Assembly (NCBI GenBank): GCA_965153455.1
Contig: OZ234495.1
Coordinates: 17,232,875-17,296,874, forward strand
From: Sphagnum compactum
Lineage: Eukaryota; Bryophyta; Sphagnopsida; Sphagnales
Length of the DNA stretch: 64,000 nucleotides
Reading direction: 5' to 3'
Shown: positions 33,541-45,127 of the stretch, one piece after another
Position numbering within the stretch: the stretch's first letter is position 1
Layout: every line of letters begins with the position of its first letter
The notes under the pieces: generated by a model
Seen by the model: the letters and a program-made list of their open reading frames with translations, nothing else
Told to the model about the DNA's origin: nothing
The model's database searches: none
Position numbers and translations under genes: made by a program

Positions 33541-33625
33541 TAACCCTAAACCCTAAGATCAACCCTAAGGGTTTTAGGGTTAATATTCAATTTAGGGTTG
33601 GTAAGGGCTTAGGGTTTAGGGTTGT
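33541..33625 (+). repeat. Telomere-type CCCTAAA / TTTAGGG words, both orientations
   Basis: ACCCTAAACCCTAA at 33542-33555, then AACCCTAAGGGTTTTAGGGTT, then TTTAGGGTTGG and CTTAGGGTTTAGGGTTG. The repeats switch from CCCTAAA to TTTAGGG within 85 bases, so this is an interstitial inverted telomere-like motif, not an end. Confidence 0.6.
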
Positions 33626-33799
33626 CACATAAAGGGCTTGGGGTGGGGAGTAGAATTGGAAGCTTTTGATTACCTAATATAGGACCTAATTAGGACTGTT
33701 TTGGGATAGTTTTAAAAACTTTAGGGACATATGCATTTATGTGAACTCTATTAATTTTTATTTTATTTTATTTCCTAAAAAAAAGTTTCAAATTTTCAA

Positions 33800-34090
33800 A
33801 AAAAATTACAAATAATATAATTAGTATCAGCCTTTTTTGGTGTGAAATTTCGCATTGTTGCAAAAAAAACATTTAATTTTTTGTCACAAAAAAATCACCA
33901 AATTTTCAAAAAATATTCCCAAAAATATTAAAATTTCCAGATTTGTATACACGGTTCAAGTAGGTAGCAAAAAAATATAAAGATGATAATTTTATTTCCT
34001 TTATTATTTATTGATAGCCAAATTTAGCTAAATCCACTTATCAACGATCACCACCTCAGCAAAACATCACAAAAATTGAAATGGATGGGA
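33800..34090 (-). repeat. Gene-border repeat family B, copy 3 (partial, inverted)
   Basis: TAGCCAAATTTAGCTA at 34015-34030 is followed by AATCCACTTATCAACGATCA then CCACC. Read on the minus strand this parallels the GGTGGTGATC-TCCA-TAA wording near 26363 and 24440. TTCCCAAAAATATT and AAATTTTC runs precede it. It lies just past the 3' side of the five-span protein gene. Confidence 0.45.
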
Positions 34091-34611
34091 AGAACCCACA
34101 TTCAATAAAAATTACCAATACAAAAAGAATGCAATGGCCACAAACCTTAGAATAGATTTTTAACCATAATATTTAATTTCCTTGAGGTCAATAAATCTAG
34201 CAATCCTTCTTTTCTAAATGCACACAACTTGAATGCCCTAGTTCGGGGATCGGTGGCTACCTAAGAAACCTATTATGCTACTTGGTTTAACCCATAAGAG
34301 ACTAAAGTTCTTTTTACATCATTTTATATTCATTTGAGCTTGGTTTAAAAAGTGGTCCAATTTATTGATTTGTGAATGAGATTGCAAAATCAACCATTGG
34401 ATTCAAAGTTTACACACACATAAATCTTTGGTAAAAATCTCGATCAAAATCAAGCAAGGAATGATCAAATTGCAAACCTAAATTGAGCTCATCTAGGATT
34501 TACCATGTGTTGCCCAAGGTTGGATCCAAAAACTTCTTAACATGATAACAATGCATGCATCCTACATATGGCCTTTACAACAATCAAGTTGAGTATTCGT
34601 GCCAAAATATG

Positions 34612-34720
34612 ATTCTTTCAATTAAGAATGAAATTTTGCAATTTTGGAATGTGAATGTGAAGAACTTTGAAAACAAGGAAAAACTTAAAAGGGGAATCCA
34701 AGCTCATCCTTATGGTCCAA
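34612..34720 (+). repeat. Dispersed repeat family C, copy 1
   Basis: AATTTTGGAATGTGAATGTG, then AAGAACTTTGAAAACAAGGA, then a close match to GGGAATCCAAGCTCATCC. The same order, with a few changes, occurs at 62265-62345. Both copies are on the plus strand, 27.6 kb apart. Confidence 0.65.
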
Positions 34721-35227
34721 CTCTTATTTTTCCAAAACAACTTGTTTATTTAAAAGGTATCACTTTTAATAATTTGTGGATTATTAATGTTAAGGTAATT
34801 TAAACGGGGTAATGTGTATTCACTCATTTTCACAAATTAATTTAGCAAATACAACATTTATGGGAATTCCCAAAATGTATTATTAAAAATGCAAATATTA
34901 AACCTAGAACCAATGTGTGGGTGACAAGTGAAAAACTAGTTGTGCTTCCAAGGTATCATTCTTTATCGAATTTACTTTGTAGGCAAGCTACCTAATCATA
35001 TTAAGGTAGACACATCCATTTTCAAACACAAATTGGTGGGCAAACCTTTAAATTTTTTTTTAAGGATGAGCTAGATAACAATGGACTAGACACTTGCCAA
35101 TGTACATAATATGATTATGACCAAGTGCTCAACAAAAGACATTTGTGTTCAACTATTTTCATATTTTCTTGGAAAATCGTTGTTCTCATATCTTAAGCAC
35201 TTGAGGTAAGAGGATTTTTTTTTTAGT

Positions 35228-35430
35228 TTGCTATGAAATAATGATATTTTCAATGTATTTTAAATATACTAGATATAATTTAAATATATTCGCATAATGA
35301 ATTATGGGCACCTTATTTACATTTAAGTAGATTTTTTAAAAAATATTTTCCAATGAATTGCACCTTACATAATTTTTGCACAATGTTTGAAATAAAATGG
35401 AAATGACTTCCTTAGGCAAAATTTTAATTA
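35228..35430 (+). repeat. Dispersed repeat family A, copy 2
   Basis: Counterpart of 8740-9010: TTTGCTATGAAATAATGATA, CATAATGAATTATGGGCACC, TTTGCACAATGTTTGAAATA, AAATGGAAATGACTTCCTTA, in the same order. Confidence 0.6.
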
Positions 35431-36889
35431 ATGATTTTTTAATTGTGTTTAGTCATGAATATAGTATTTAACATTTGTTTAAAATAAATGTAGATCAAAT
35501 AAGGTGTTTAGTGATAAGGTGGGCATGAGCACATAATATTATACACAAATGCACTCTTCTAGGGCATTAAATTCTAATGTTAACCATGAGAATAATATTT
35601 GATATTTGTTTATAAAATTTGGTGATAAGATGCATAATGGCACACACATATGGGCCTATCCTAATTCTATCATATTCTAATGTTCAATAAAAGGTGTGAT
35701 TTAGAGCATTATGCATGGTTATTGATTGGTGATGGGTTTTTCCTTGTCACAAGCACATAATAGATCATATTTAGGGACAAATGGATTGGTTAAGCATGTG
35801 ATCTAGGGCAAAACCACAAATATTAACCCTTACTATGTGAGACCAAAAGTTTGGGGATGCGAGGATATCTATAATTGAAAGGTATTTAATAGCTCCATAA
35901 ATTCCCTAAACCCCTAACTTACAATGTACATTTAGATCATAAACATAGAAGGAAAAATCAAGACTCAATATCAAAGGACACATTGTTGCATTGGGATCCT
36001 AAACCCAAATCTATTGAACGAATTAATTATTAGCAAGGAGATCCTTACACTTGGCATGTCCCATCAAAACAAAAACATCACAACTTTGATTTTAAAAAGT
36101 CAAGTTCATTGTGAAAGTTCAACAAGGAATTCACTAGTTTCAAATGACTATTCAAAGCATGTCTAACTTTTTAAAAAATATAGAGGATGAGCTCCAAAAT
36201 ATCATAAAGCTTTTAGTGCATCACATTTAAAGCCACAAGTAGAAGAGCAAAGCATAGATGTGAAAATAAAAGACTAGTCTTATGAGTACAAAATTGAGTA
36301 CATAGACAAAGTTTACAAAGAAAAGTTCAATAAGTATGTTTATTATTGTGGGAAAAAATGCAAATAGCATGCCAAATTACAAATTCCAACATGCTACAAA
36401 GCATAGAAACTACAAATACACATCAACAACCTGCACAAAAATAATAAATGAAAAGATTGGAAGATTTTGTAAATCTATAGAATATCATTTTGTTTAACCT
36501 AGTGATAGAAGAACATGTTTTTTAATCCTTTCCTAATCTAGCTGACTTTTTGTATTCTTGGGAGGAATTCAAAAAATACAAGGTATACCACTTGTGGGGC
36601 CTAGGTGGGAACCACTTGGTTGTGAAAGATTAAGGCTAGGAAGACCAAGCTCACATGGTGCCTAGTGTACCTTGCAAGAGAAGGAATAACTTGTTAAATC
36701 AACCAACTATAGAACAAGATGATGTCCTTCCTCCTCACAAGAAAAGTAGCGGGATTGTTGGATCAATTATATCCAACATTGGACCAATAGAATGTGCCTC
36801 CTCAATATGCATTTTAACCAAAACAAAATCCTACAAAAATGAACAAGACCCCTATTGCAAAAATGATAAGCACATCGACAAATGAATAG

Positions 36890-37480
36890 TCAGAAGAGGC
36901 CATGGATGCAATAAAAAAAGGGGTGGCATCCCTAAGCTAGAAGGCCGAACATTGAAATATCCCTTTAACATTGTTTTTGACCATTTGAATGGTAAGATTA
37001 GAAGTAGGAAATTTGGCCCACCAATTATGTTGACATCTAAAAAGGATCAATCTTTTGTTTGTTGGATTCTAAACATGCAACAATGTGGATTGTTTGTAAC
37101 ATTACATTAGTTGAAATTGAAGGCAATAAAACCCTATTTAGACTTGGCACACACCATTTAAAGATGGTGTACCCGAAAACACATGGTGGTTTTGGTTTAA
37201 ATGTAAGCATCTAGGACTTATGATTCATCTTGTGGAGGGTTTTGACATCTACAAGGCATAAAGTCTAACCAATGATTCATGCAAATCCTTTTAACATAAA
37301 CATTATACATCAACATAAATATGATGTAGACCACATTTTGAACTTTAATGAAATAAGGATTTAGGTAAAATGTGAATCAAAGGCAAAAGTTTTGACAAAA
37401 AAAAGTTCAAAACATGCATTACATAAAAAAATGTTAGTCATGACTTGACCATTTTATTACTAATGCCCAAACCTAGCCAT
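36890..37480 (+). pseudogene. Pogo/CENP-B-HTH-type transposase pseudogene (DDE_1 superfamily)
   Basis: Across several frameshifts and stops the plus strand resembles the N-terminal half of a plant pogo-like transposase. Landmarks: MDAIKKGVASLS (about 36904-36939), then FDHLNGKIRSRKFGPPIML (36975-37032) and WILNMQQCGLFVTL (37060-37104), the first helix-turn-helix type segment. Next DGVPENTWWFWFK (37165-37205), the CENP-B-type HTH, and DSCKSF near 37275. About 37330-37350 resembles the region of the first catalytic Asp (family HIWNCDESG; here LNFNEIR), so the Asp appears lost. The rest of the DDE domain is absent. No terminal repeats were found. Confidence 0.7.
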
Positions 37481-37596
37481 GTACTCATATGTGCCATGTA
37501 AAATGCTTTGTAATAATTATTATGATTACATGATTATAGTTGTTTCCTCCATTAATCATATAATAACTTAAGATGCAATTAATTACAACTAATCCT

Positions 37597-38235
37597 AGCT
37601 ACTTACCTACTTAAGCTACTTACCAACCTACCCTAAACCCTACCTACCTTTACTTACTTACCCACCCACCTACTTATTTACCTAGCCTACCTACCTATGT
37701 TTATTAACCACCTACCTAACACCTGCATAGCCTACCAACCTACCTACCCACCCATGCTTACCTACCCACCTACTTATTTACTTGCTTAACCTACCTACCT
37801 ACCTATGTTTACCTACCCACCTATTTATCCATTTACATATTTACTTACTTACCTAGCCGACCAACCTACCTAACCTAATTATCTATGCTTATTTATTTGC
37901 CTAGCCAAAGTTACATACTTAACTAGTTATGTAAACTTACCAATATACCCTAAACTACTTCCATATTTGCATATGCTTACTTACCTACTTACCTTGGCTA
38001 CCTACCTACCCAGCTACCTACATATTTATTTAATGTACCCACCTATTTATGCCTATCTCCATCCCTCCCTACCTACCTAGCTAGGTAATCTAAGTAGATA
38101 GGTACCTAGTTACTTAAGCCTAATTACCAACTGAACGTAAACCTACATACCTATCTACTTGGGCCTACATACCTTTTTTGGCCTAATCATTTAATTACTT
38201 TGGCCTATTTAACTACTTAAGCTTCTAAGCTACCT
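37597..38235 (+). repeat. Cryptic TACC/CTTAC-type simple repeat
   Basis: A degenerate run of ACCTACCTACC, TTACTTACC, TACCCACC and CTAGCC words over about 640 bp. It is compositionally biased (few G on the plus strand) without a fixed period. The complementary composition appears at 58050-58860. Confidence 0.65.
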
Positions 38236-41200
38236 AGTTCTAAGCTAATAAATAGGGTTAACTAGATTGTCCAAGTGGTTTTACCATGGTTAAACATGTT
38301 TATATTCATAAAACAACAACTACTTATTACTTACTTATATTTGAACCTAGCTATAGTAATAAAAGTCATTGTCTTTTTCAACTACATAGTCATTGAAATC
38401 ACATGACAAATGGCATAAATTATTACAACCAAAAATATTATTAATGGTAAAGCCATGAATCCAATTTTACGACGTAGTTAATGATGTTATGTATTACTAT
38501 AAATGTGATTATATGTGAAATAACATATACCACATTTTGGCATAATGAGGTCTAAAACATAATTTTTAGGTTTGGCTCACTATAAAATGTGTTGTAAACC
38601 TTGGAGTTCTACCAAGGTTTTACATATTCATGGGAGAAAAAATTAAAGACAACCCTAACCCTAAACCTTAAACTACATTAAGAATTGCAAAAGAAGGCAT
38701 GGATAACATATTAATTATTCAAGGAGTTTTTGTCATTTTTCAATAAATTAGTTATAGGTTTTATAACTCACTCCAATTGTTATTTGTTAATTCTAAATAG
38801 CCATGTTCACATGTGGCTTTGGAAACATTAGAGCAACCAATACAATATGGGTGAACATGTGTATATTACCTTCACACACTTATCATGCCTTGTAGCCCCT
38901 TGATTTGAGTTGTTTCAAACCTTTCAAAACAACCTTCATAAAATAAAAAGATAGTGCAAATGAAGTTCGTAAGCACCTATCATCTCATCCCGACTAGGAA
39001 GAACTAAGATAATCAAGGTGTTTCCAAAAATCTTACTGATGTTTGAATCAAAAACACACGAGACGTTCAACCAAAACCTTTGGCAACACTTCAAGCCTAT
39101 TAGGATTTTAGGTTTAGGCAAACAAAATTTCACCCATCATCGTGGATCTCAAAGCCTTTTTGAAATTTTTAATTTTGTTCATTGATGCCTACCAAACAAT
39201 TTTGCACAACTAAGCACCCAAATTTTGCATTCATTCAATTTTATCAAAGGTGTGATGTTGTCCATGTGTCAAATTACATAGTTTGTTCACAAGTTGCAAT
39301 ATGTTTGCTCATGGAACTAACATGTGTTTGGTTGAGATTTTTTCTAAGGCAAAATGGTCCTCTACTTTGGATGCCCATATCTTGCTCAATTCTTAACCAA
39401 ATTGGGCAATTTCAACAGCCATGGTTGTGCCCACAAAATTGTGGGCTAACTTCTCCCAAGGGTGGGGACATTCTCAAAATAAAGGGCCTAGGATGAGCTG
39501 ATACTCAAGCCAATAGTCAAGTCCACAAGTGAACTCCCTCTTTGGGGAATGTCCTTGGCCCATGTGCTTTACCCATTGTAAAGCCTTGGGCAAAGGGTTT
39601 CATGAAACAAAACATATGTTGATTACAAGGCATAGGATGGGGAGTGAGTGTGATCTTACACCTATAAGAAGGCATATTGTCCCTTCCACTCTTAAAGGGT
39701 AGGTGTGATAGCCCTCCTCTTTTCTAGGAGGGATATTCATGGATATACATTGTTCTCCAAATACACTATGAAATTTGTTGGACTATTTTAATATAAGGGA
39801 AAGCCCAACATAAGCTTGTTCAATTTTAATTCCCACACCTGCCAAGCTCCCACATATCTTTTCCTAAATTCCATTTTGCATACTTGATGAAAAATAGGTA
39901 ACAACTAAGGATCTACAAAGAAATGCTTCCATGCTTAAGTACAAACATCACGCGAGGTGATATATAGAGGCCATTGAAGATGCTTGCATGTAGGTATGAA
40001 GAAAAAATATTCTGACCAATGAAATTGCTCGGATTTGGTGGAATGAATTTTTTTTCCCCTAGTCATCTTAAGTGAACTAACATTAAGTTGTGTAATAGGG
40101 TTTTGTAGGTCTATGAGAATTTTAAAGAACCAATGAAAATGGTAGAATGGGATCAATTTTTTTTCAGGCCAATGGGATTGCTATACTATAGTTAGTTAGG
40201 GGGTCCAAGGTCAAAATTTGTAAGAACCAATTTGGACTCATTGGAAGCAAATTGAATCCTTGAGTTGGAGCCTTGGACCCTAACTTGCATGTTGAATCTT
40301 CAAATCATGAGCTCTCCTTTCTAAGGCTTTTTTTTTAAGAAAATTTATTTAAGTATTTATTTATTTATTTAAAAATCCAACTGATTTTCCTTCCAAAATG
40401 GTGCCATGTAGATTTAGCCTTGATTTGCCACTTTTTAGTTTGGGACCCTCATCTAAAGGCCATGGGGTCCAATTTATGGTTCTCATCCAATAAGATTGCT
40501 CTATTTGGTTGGACCCAAGACCTTGGATCCTCATCTAAAGTGGTCCTTAGTTACTCGAGGTATACCTATATCACGTGACTCTGTTGTCAGTCCTTTGCAT
40601 GCAACCATTACTTTGTTCGGCATACTAGTGATGCTATTGGATGCACGGAGCGTGTTTGGTTAAAATAAAAAATTTGCCATGACTTTATACAATTCACAAT
40701 GTCGAAGGCATTTGAGGTGATATCTGAGGAGATTGCTCCCGTCTCCTCCTTAAGATTTTAGGCAACGTTACTAGTCGGTTGAAATTCGACACCTTACATA
40801 TTATTCCGAAATGGGCCCCTTCCCATTTCGGCAAGCATTCCATTTTCCGAAATGACCATCATTTTTTTCCATTGATACCTGGCTCGCACCCAACAGGTAT
40901 CACCGGAAATAAATATATTTTTTATTTTATTTTATTTTATTTTATTTTTATTTTTAAAAAAAAATTACATGGTGTTATGTACGGGTTTTGAGCATTACCT
41001 ACCACAATCCGCCCCACCTGCACCTCCCTTAATTTAATCTTTTCATATTGTTGTAGTTGAGGCATGGGTGCACTTGATAACTTGGTTCTTTTTTTTTGGG
41101 TGGAATAATACTAAAAGTGCATAAGTACAACTTTTGGGTGAAATATCATTCACTTCAATGTTCCGGCCACGTAGTACCCGAACATAGTTAGCCCGCCCGG

Positions 41201-41519
41201 TGTTCTCCTTGGTCTTCAGGCCTTGTTCAAAGGCCTTGCCACACTTCTTCTTCATTCGTTGTCTTTGTTTTTTACCCCGGTGGAAACTTTCAAGTCGAGT
41301 TTGTTCAGCATTCGGACTACAATACGGATATGGATGCGTGGTGGTCTAACAGCCACCATTTGATAGCCACCCACCCATTCTTGGATTCTCGAGTGTTTGT
41401 GTACAACGAAACTGCATGTTGTGAGGTGGTACCACCATAACTTACGGATTGTTACCACATTTATCACCTTTGCATCTTACATTAATTAGCCACTTTCGAG
41501 ACAACGTTTGCATGAGTTT
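38236..41519. other. Intergenic, no gene seen
   Basis: AT-rich to 39500, then somewhat more complex. Includes a (TTTTA)n run at about 40918-40955 and the repeat at 40485-40560. 41140-41470 is GC-richer, with open frames on both strands, none recognisable. Confidence 0.4.
40485..40560 (-). repeat. Dispersed repeat family D, copy 1
   Basis: Read on the minus strand: CTTTAGATGAGGATCCAAGG, then TGGGTCCAA, then GAGCAATCTTATTGGATGAG. This parallels 63949-64000 on the plus strand (CTTTAGATGATGGTCCAAGG ... AGCAATCTTATTGGTTGA). Confidence 0.55.
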
Positions 41520-41730
41520 GATTATGCTAATTAGTCTCAAATTAAGCTGAATTCGATTATGCTAATTAGTCTCAAACTAAGCTGAGTTTAATTATGCTAA
41601 TTAGTCTCAAATTAAGCTGAATTCGATTATGCTAATTAGTCTCAAACTAAGCTGAATTCGATTATGCTAATTAGTCTCAAATTAAGCTGAATTTGATTAT
41701 TGCTAATTAGTCTCAAATTAAGCTGAATTG
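41520..41730 (+). repeat. 35-bp tandem satellite, six copies
   Basis: Units begin GATTATGCTAATTAGTCTCA at 41520 (variant first bases), 41555, 41590, 41625, 41660 and 41695, giving an exact 35-bp period; the sixth carries one extra T. Copies 1 to 4 alternate between CAAATTAAGC and CAAACTAAGC, hinting at a 70-bp dimer as the amplified unit. Flanks are unrelated. Confidence 0.9.
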
Positions 41731-43297
41731 CCGGTTAGCTAGTGCTTTAGTAACTCTCTACCATATTATAAGGTGTTCATCGTTTGAACTTTGAAGCTTG
41801 CTTTCCTTTCATTTTGTAACTTTTAGGGTTTCTTGTGCTATTTAGTTCACAAATGGGCAACCCGATTTTCTCGAGAGCGTTTTGTGCCATATACGGTAAC
41901 TAACTTCAACGAGTGGGTTGCATTATGTGAGATTGCACTATGTGAAAGTTGAGGGAAACTAAGAGACCATGATGGGGAATATGAACCAAAATTCCTTCTC
42001 ACCAAGCACTACGGAAAATGGGTTTTTTTTTTCAATTAAAAAAAAGTGCCTCACTTGAGTGTTCAAGCCTGACTATGTACACTTTATAAATGATGTCCCT
42101 ACGTACCCGTACTCTCTCTCGTAGGGAGCCAAGGTAGGTGGGCTTTCAAACCACTTTTTTTATAAAAAAAAAACAATTTGTGTGTGTTTCTTAAGTAGTA
42201 GGTAAGGACCAAGGTAGACGGCATTCTCAAAATAAGGGCCCCCCCCTTGCCCAAGGTGAGAACCAAGGGCCGGTCCGAATAAATGTTGGGAGTGCCCCAT
42301 TGTGAGGGCCTTAGATGACATAAAGCCCGAGAGCTGGATTCTCGAGCATGGATGGCGATGATTCATTGATAGAAGGGTAGGTTCTTACACGTGTACGGTG
42401 AGATATTGCATTTTATAATTTCCCTTCGTATGCATGTAAGACCCACCATAGGAGGGCTTATGTGCATGAGGTACCTTGGTTGTCAAAATAATTAATTAAT
42501 TTTGAAGATTCCATTTTGAGAAATAAAATAATCCTGAATACTCCCCCCAAACAAAATCTCTATTTTCCTTCACTCAAAAAAAAAAATTGTTTGAAAAACT
42601 TAATTGTTTGAAAATTTTAACATAATCTCTAGAACTAATATAATCAATCAATGTTGAACTTGTCAAGGTGAAAAAGTATCCATGAGTAAGGGTGAAGTGT
42701 AAAATTTTTATTAGTTGGGTGAAGGTATATAGGCTTCAAAAAATTCCAGGCTAAGAGTTTATATTATTTTAAATAAGCTTCCGAAACTATGAACCCTAAT
42801 TGCTTCTTCTTTTTTTGAAAAATTTGGCAATTTTTTTGATATCAAAAAAAAATTTTAAAAAAAGAAGAAAAAAAAAAAAGAGGCCTTGATTATGATGACC
42901 TTAATTCTACCCATGAGTTGAAACTTGAAAACCCTAGTAAAAGAAATGGCCCTAGGGCTAGTCACCAAGTGACATACTTTTGTACTTTGAGTTTTCAGAA
43001 TTGTCAACCATGTGTGCCCAGAGGCTTGACTTCCAAAATTATGTGGAGCAAAAAATCATGTAATGTTGCTGAATTTTAGGGTTGTACATTATTTTGTGGA
43101 TGGATGTTGTGATTCCTTCGGAGTACCAAGGTTGCCAAAACCTTCAAAGTAGTCCATCCCATGTGCACTTGACTATTCCAAAAATTCTGTAGTGTGAAAT
43201 AAAAGAAGAAAAAAGCCATGGTGGTTGCCAAATCCATGTGCATATAATAAAGGGACTTTCGCAACTTTATGGTTAGGGTTTCATGCCTGAAACTAAC
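41731..43297. other. Intergenic, no gene seen
   Basis: No recognisable coding. Low-complexity A/T runs at 42560-42600 and 42830-42875, and a C run at 42240-42246. The minus-strand frame 43076-43333 runs into the minisatellite and is not a credible gene. Confidence 0.4.
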
Positions 43298-43765
43298 CAA
43301 TTGCACTAATAATTCTAGTTGTGAAATCCCCAAAGAAACCCTCCAATGAACATAAGAAAACCCTAAACAATTGCACTAACAATTCTAGTTGTAAAATCTT
43401 CAAAGAACATACCCCAATGAACATAAGAAAACCCTAAACCCTACACAATTGCACTAATGATTCTAGTTGTGAAATCCCCAAAGAAACCCTCCAATGAACA
43501 TAAGAAAACCCTAAACCCTAAACAATTGCACTAATAATTCTGGTTGTAAAATCTTCAAAGAAAATCCCCCCAATGAACATAAGAAAACCCTAAACCCTAA
43601 ACAATTGCACTAGTAATTCTAGTTGGAAAATCTTCAAAGAAAACCCCCCAATGAACATAAGAAAACCCTCATCTTTAAACAATTGCACTAACAATTCTAG
43701 TTGTAAAATCCCCCCAAAAAAACCCAACAAATGAACATAAGAAAACAAACCCTAAACAATTGCCA
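43298..43765 (+). repeat. 70/77-bp minisatellite containing CCCTAAA units
   Basis: Units start CAATTGCACTA at 43298, 43368, 43446, 43523, 43602 and 43680, with a partial unit at 43757 (spacings 70, 78, 77, 79, 78, 77). Each continues AATTCTAGTTG, AAATC, AAAGAAA-CC, CAATGAACATAAGAAAA and CCCTAAA. The short first unit has one CCCTAAA where the longer ones carry two, so the 7-8 bp length step is one plant telomere repeat. Confidence 0.9.
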
Positions 43766-44396
43766 TAGCTAGGTTGGGCATTGGATGTCATATGAGCTTC
43801 AAAGTCCAATACATATGGTGGTTGGAAACAACATAGGAATGGGCCACCTACCAAGATCAAAGTGCTCCAAGGCATATGTGATCCAATTTCAAAAGGATGA
43901 ACGAAAAGATTCTTCATTAGCACCAACTCTATTTATTCAATACTATAGACATGAAAAGATGTGTGTGTTGAACATTTCTTGCACCCTTATATGTTTGAAA
44001 CTTAACTTTGTTTCTTTAATTTGTTAACTTTAAATATGCTAAGCTCACAAACAAATGCTTATTCCAAAGCTAGAATTTAATACCCATTAACACATCACGT
44101 TTTTTTTCACGTCTTTTTTTACTGAAAATTCAGCATTTTAAACATCTGAAGCAAAAAATTGTTGGTAAAAAACAGCAACTTTGATTTTAGTTATATTATT
44201 TGTAAATATGTGGAAATTTTCAAAAAAATGATTTTTTCAAAGAAAAACAATTTCTGAATGAAATTAAATAAACTTTTAGAGTATTTCATATTTTCTTAAT
44301 TTTTTAACTTGGACTCTTCAAAATTAATTATTTATTCAACAAACATGTGTTTTGAAGCTACCCATGTACTTGTCATTCATGATAACAACTCGCTAG
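43766..44396. other. Intergenic, no gene seen
   Basis: Sequence between the minisatellite and the hAT element. The plus-strand frame 43785-44027 has no recognisable domain; 44100-44340 is T/A-rich. Confidence 0.4.
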
Positions 44397-44404
44397 CACA
44401 TGAG

Positions 44405-45127
44405 CAGGCCTCCTTAAGTTCGGAAATCGCACGAATGTACGATTTCGATGTTTTTTCAGGCACCTGCTGCCCCTAAAGGCGTGCAATTCGTGCACTAGTA
44501 TATTAACTATGGGTTAAGGTTCTCCCTAATCTCATTATTAACCACTGCTATTGGAGATACTAAGAGGCAATCAGTCTTCTTCTACAACTAATAACAACTA
44601 ATAACCAACAGCGGAAGAAGAAGAAGACAAGACAACGAGGTGCTAATTCCCTTCTTGGAGTGCCATCTCGTTCAAGGTTTGTCGCAACTTCTCAAGCTGC
44701 CTCGAGTGCAATATGCCTTCCAGAGAGAAGCTTGTGAGTGCAGAACGATGATCATCCTTCTCGTAGTTGATGGTCGAGAAATCAGCCTCCACAGTCGCTG
44801 TTCCAGGCATAACGCTGGCCAAACCGGCTGCAAAGCGAAGCATGTAGGGGAAACGATTACCGAGTGGCCGCCATGCTTTCCCAAAATCAGAGTCTTCGCT
44901 TCCTTTCGTCAGGGCTGCCTTGAGGTTTGAGTCTCGGGATATCAATCGCACAATCTGCTCAAACTCGTTGCTGATGAGTCATGAATCATTAAATTGGCCG
45001 CCAAGACATTTCGAATCCTACAGTTTGTTACATAAATCTATGTGTACGAAAATAGGTGAATCGCGGATTTCCTAAATGCGTGCAATGCACGCAAAAAGAG
45101 GCCCGTGCACGAATCTAAGGAGGCCTG
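44405..45127 (-). mobile_element. hAT transposon deletion derivative with TIRs and 8-bp TSD
   Basis: A complete 723-bp element. The left end CAGGCCTCCTTAAGTTCG (44405-44422) and right end (45127-45110, minus strand CAGGCCTCCTTAGATTCG) are terminal inverted repeats with 12 perfect outer bases. The flanking octamer CACATGAG is directly duplicated at 44397-44404 and 45128-45135, the target duplication length of the hAT superfamily. Subterminal GTGCA/TGCAC words (about 44480-44500 and 45080-45115) look like transposase-binding repeats. Inside is a minus-strand remnant of the transposase C-terminus. The body is distinctly GC-richer than its surroundings, suggesting a fairly recent arrival. Confidence 0.92.
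44643..44980 (-). pseudogene. hAT transposase C-terminal remnant (dimerisation region)
   Basis: Open on the minus strand from about 44979 to the stop at 44643, without the N-terminal half of a transposase. Landmarks are FEQIVRLISRDSN, then FPYMLRFAAGLASVMPGTA, then EADFSTINYEKDDHRSAL and a tail of SLEGILHSRQLEKL. This order (Pro-hydrophobic segment, small-residue turn, Glu-x-x-Phe-Ser, basic-rich helix, Leu-rich helix) is that of the hAT family C-terminal dimerisation domain. The BED finger and catalytic triad region are missing, so the element would depend on a transposase from elsewhere. Confidence 0.78.

Larger units (their letters stand above)
34091..36889. other. Intergenic with dispersed repeats, no gene seen
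   Basis: AT-rich. Contains dispersed repeats at 34612-34720 and 35228-35430 (listed). The frame 34555-34803 is read through the first of these. 36530-36890 has slightly better complexity and borders the pogo-like pseudogene, so it may be its decayed 5' part. Confidence 0.4.

Noticed and set aside
33541-33625. Possible true telomere or chromosome end
   Set aside because: The CCCTAAA and TTTAGGG words are few, change orientation within 85 bases and are flanked by ordinary sequence on both sides.
41194-41445. Plus-strand stretch open for about 83 codons without a clear start (includes QVEFVQHSDYNTD)
   Set aside because: A competing minus-strand frame covers the same bases, no domain is recognisable and no splice partners were found. 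Open length alone is weak evidence.
44640-44930. 96-codon plus-strand open frame and a second minus frame at 44672-44884
   Set aside because: Both are shadows of the hAT transposase C-terminal frame on the minus strand, which carries the family motifs.
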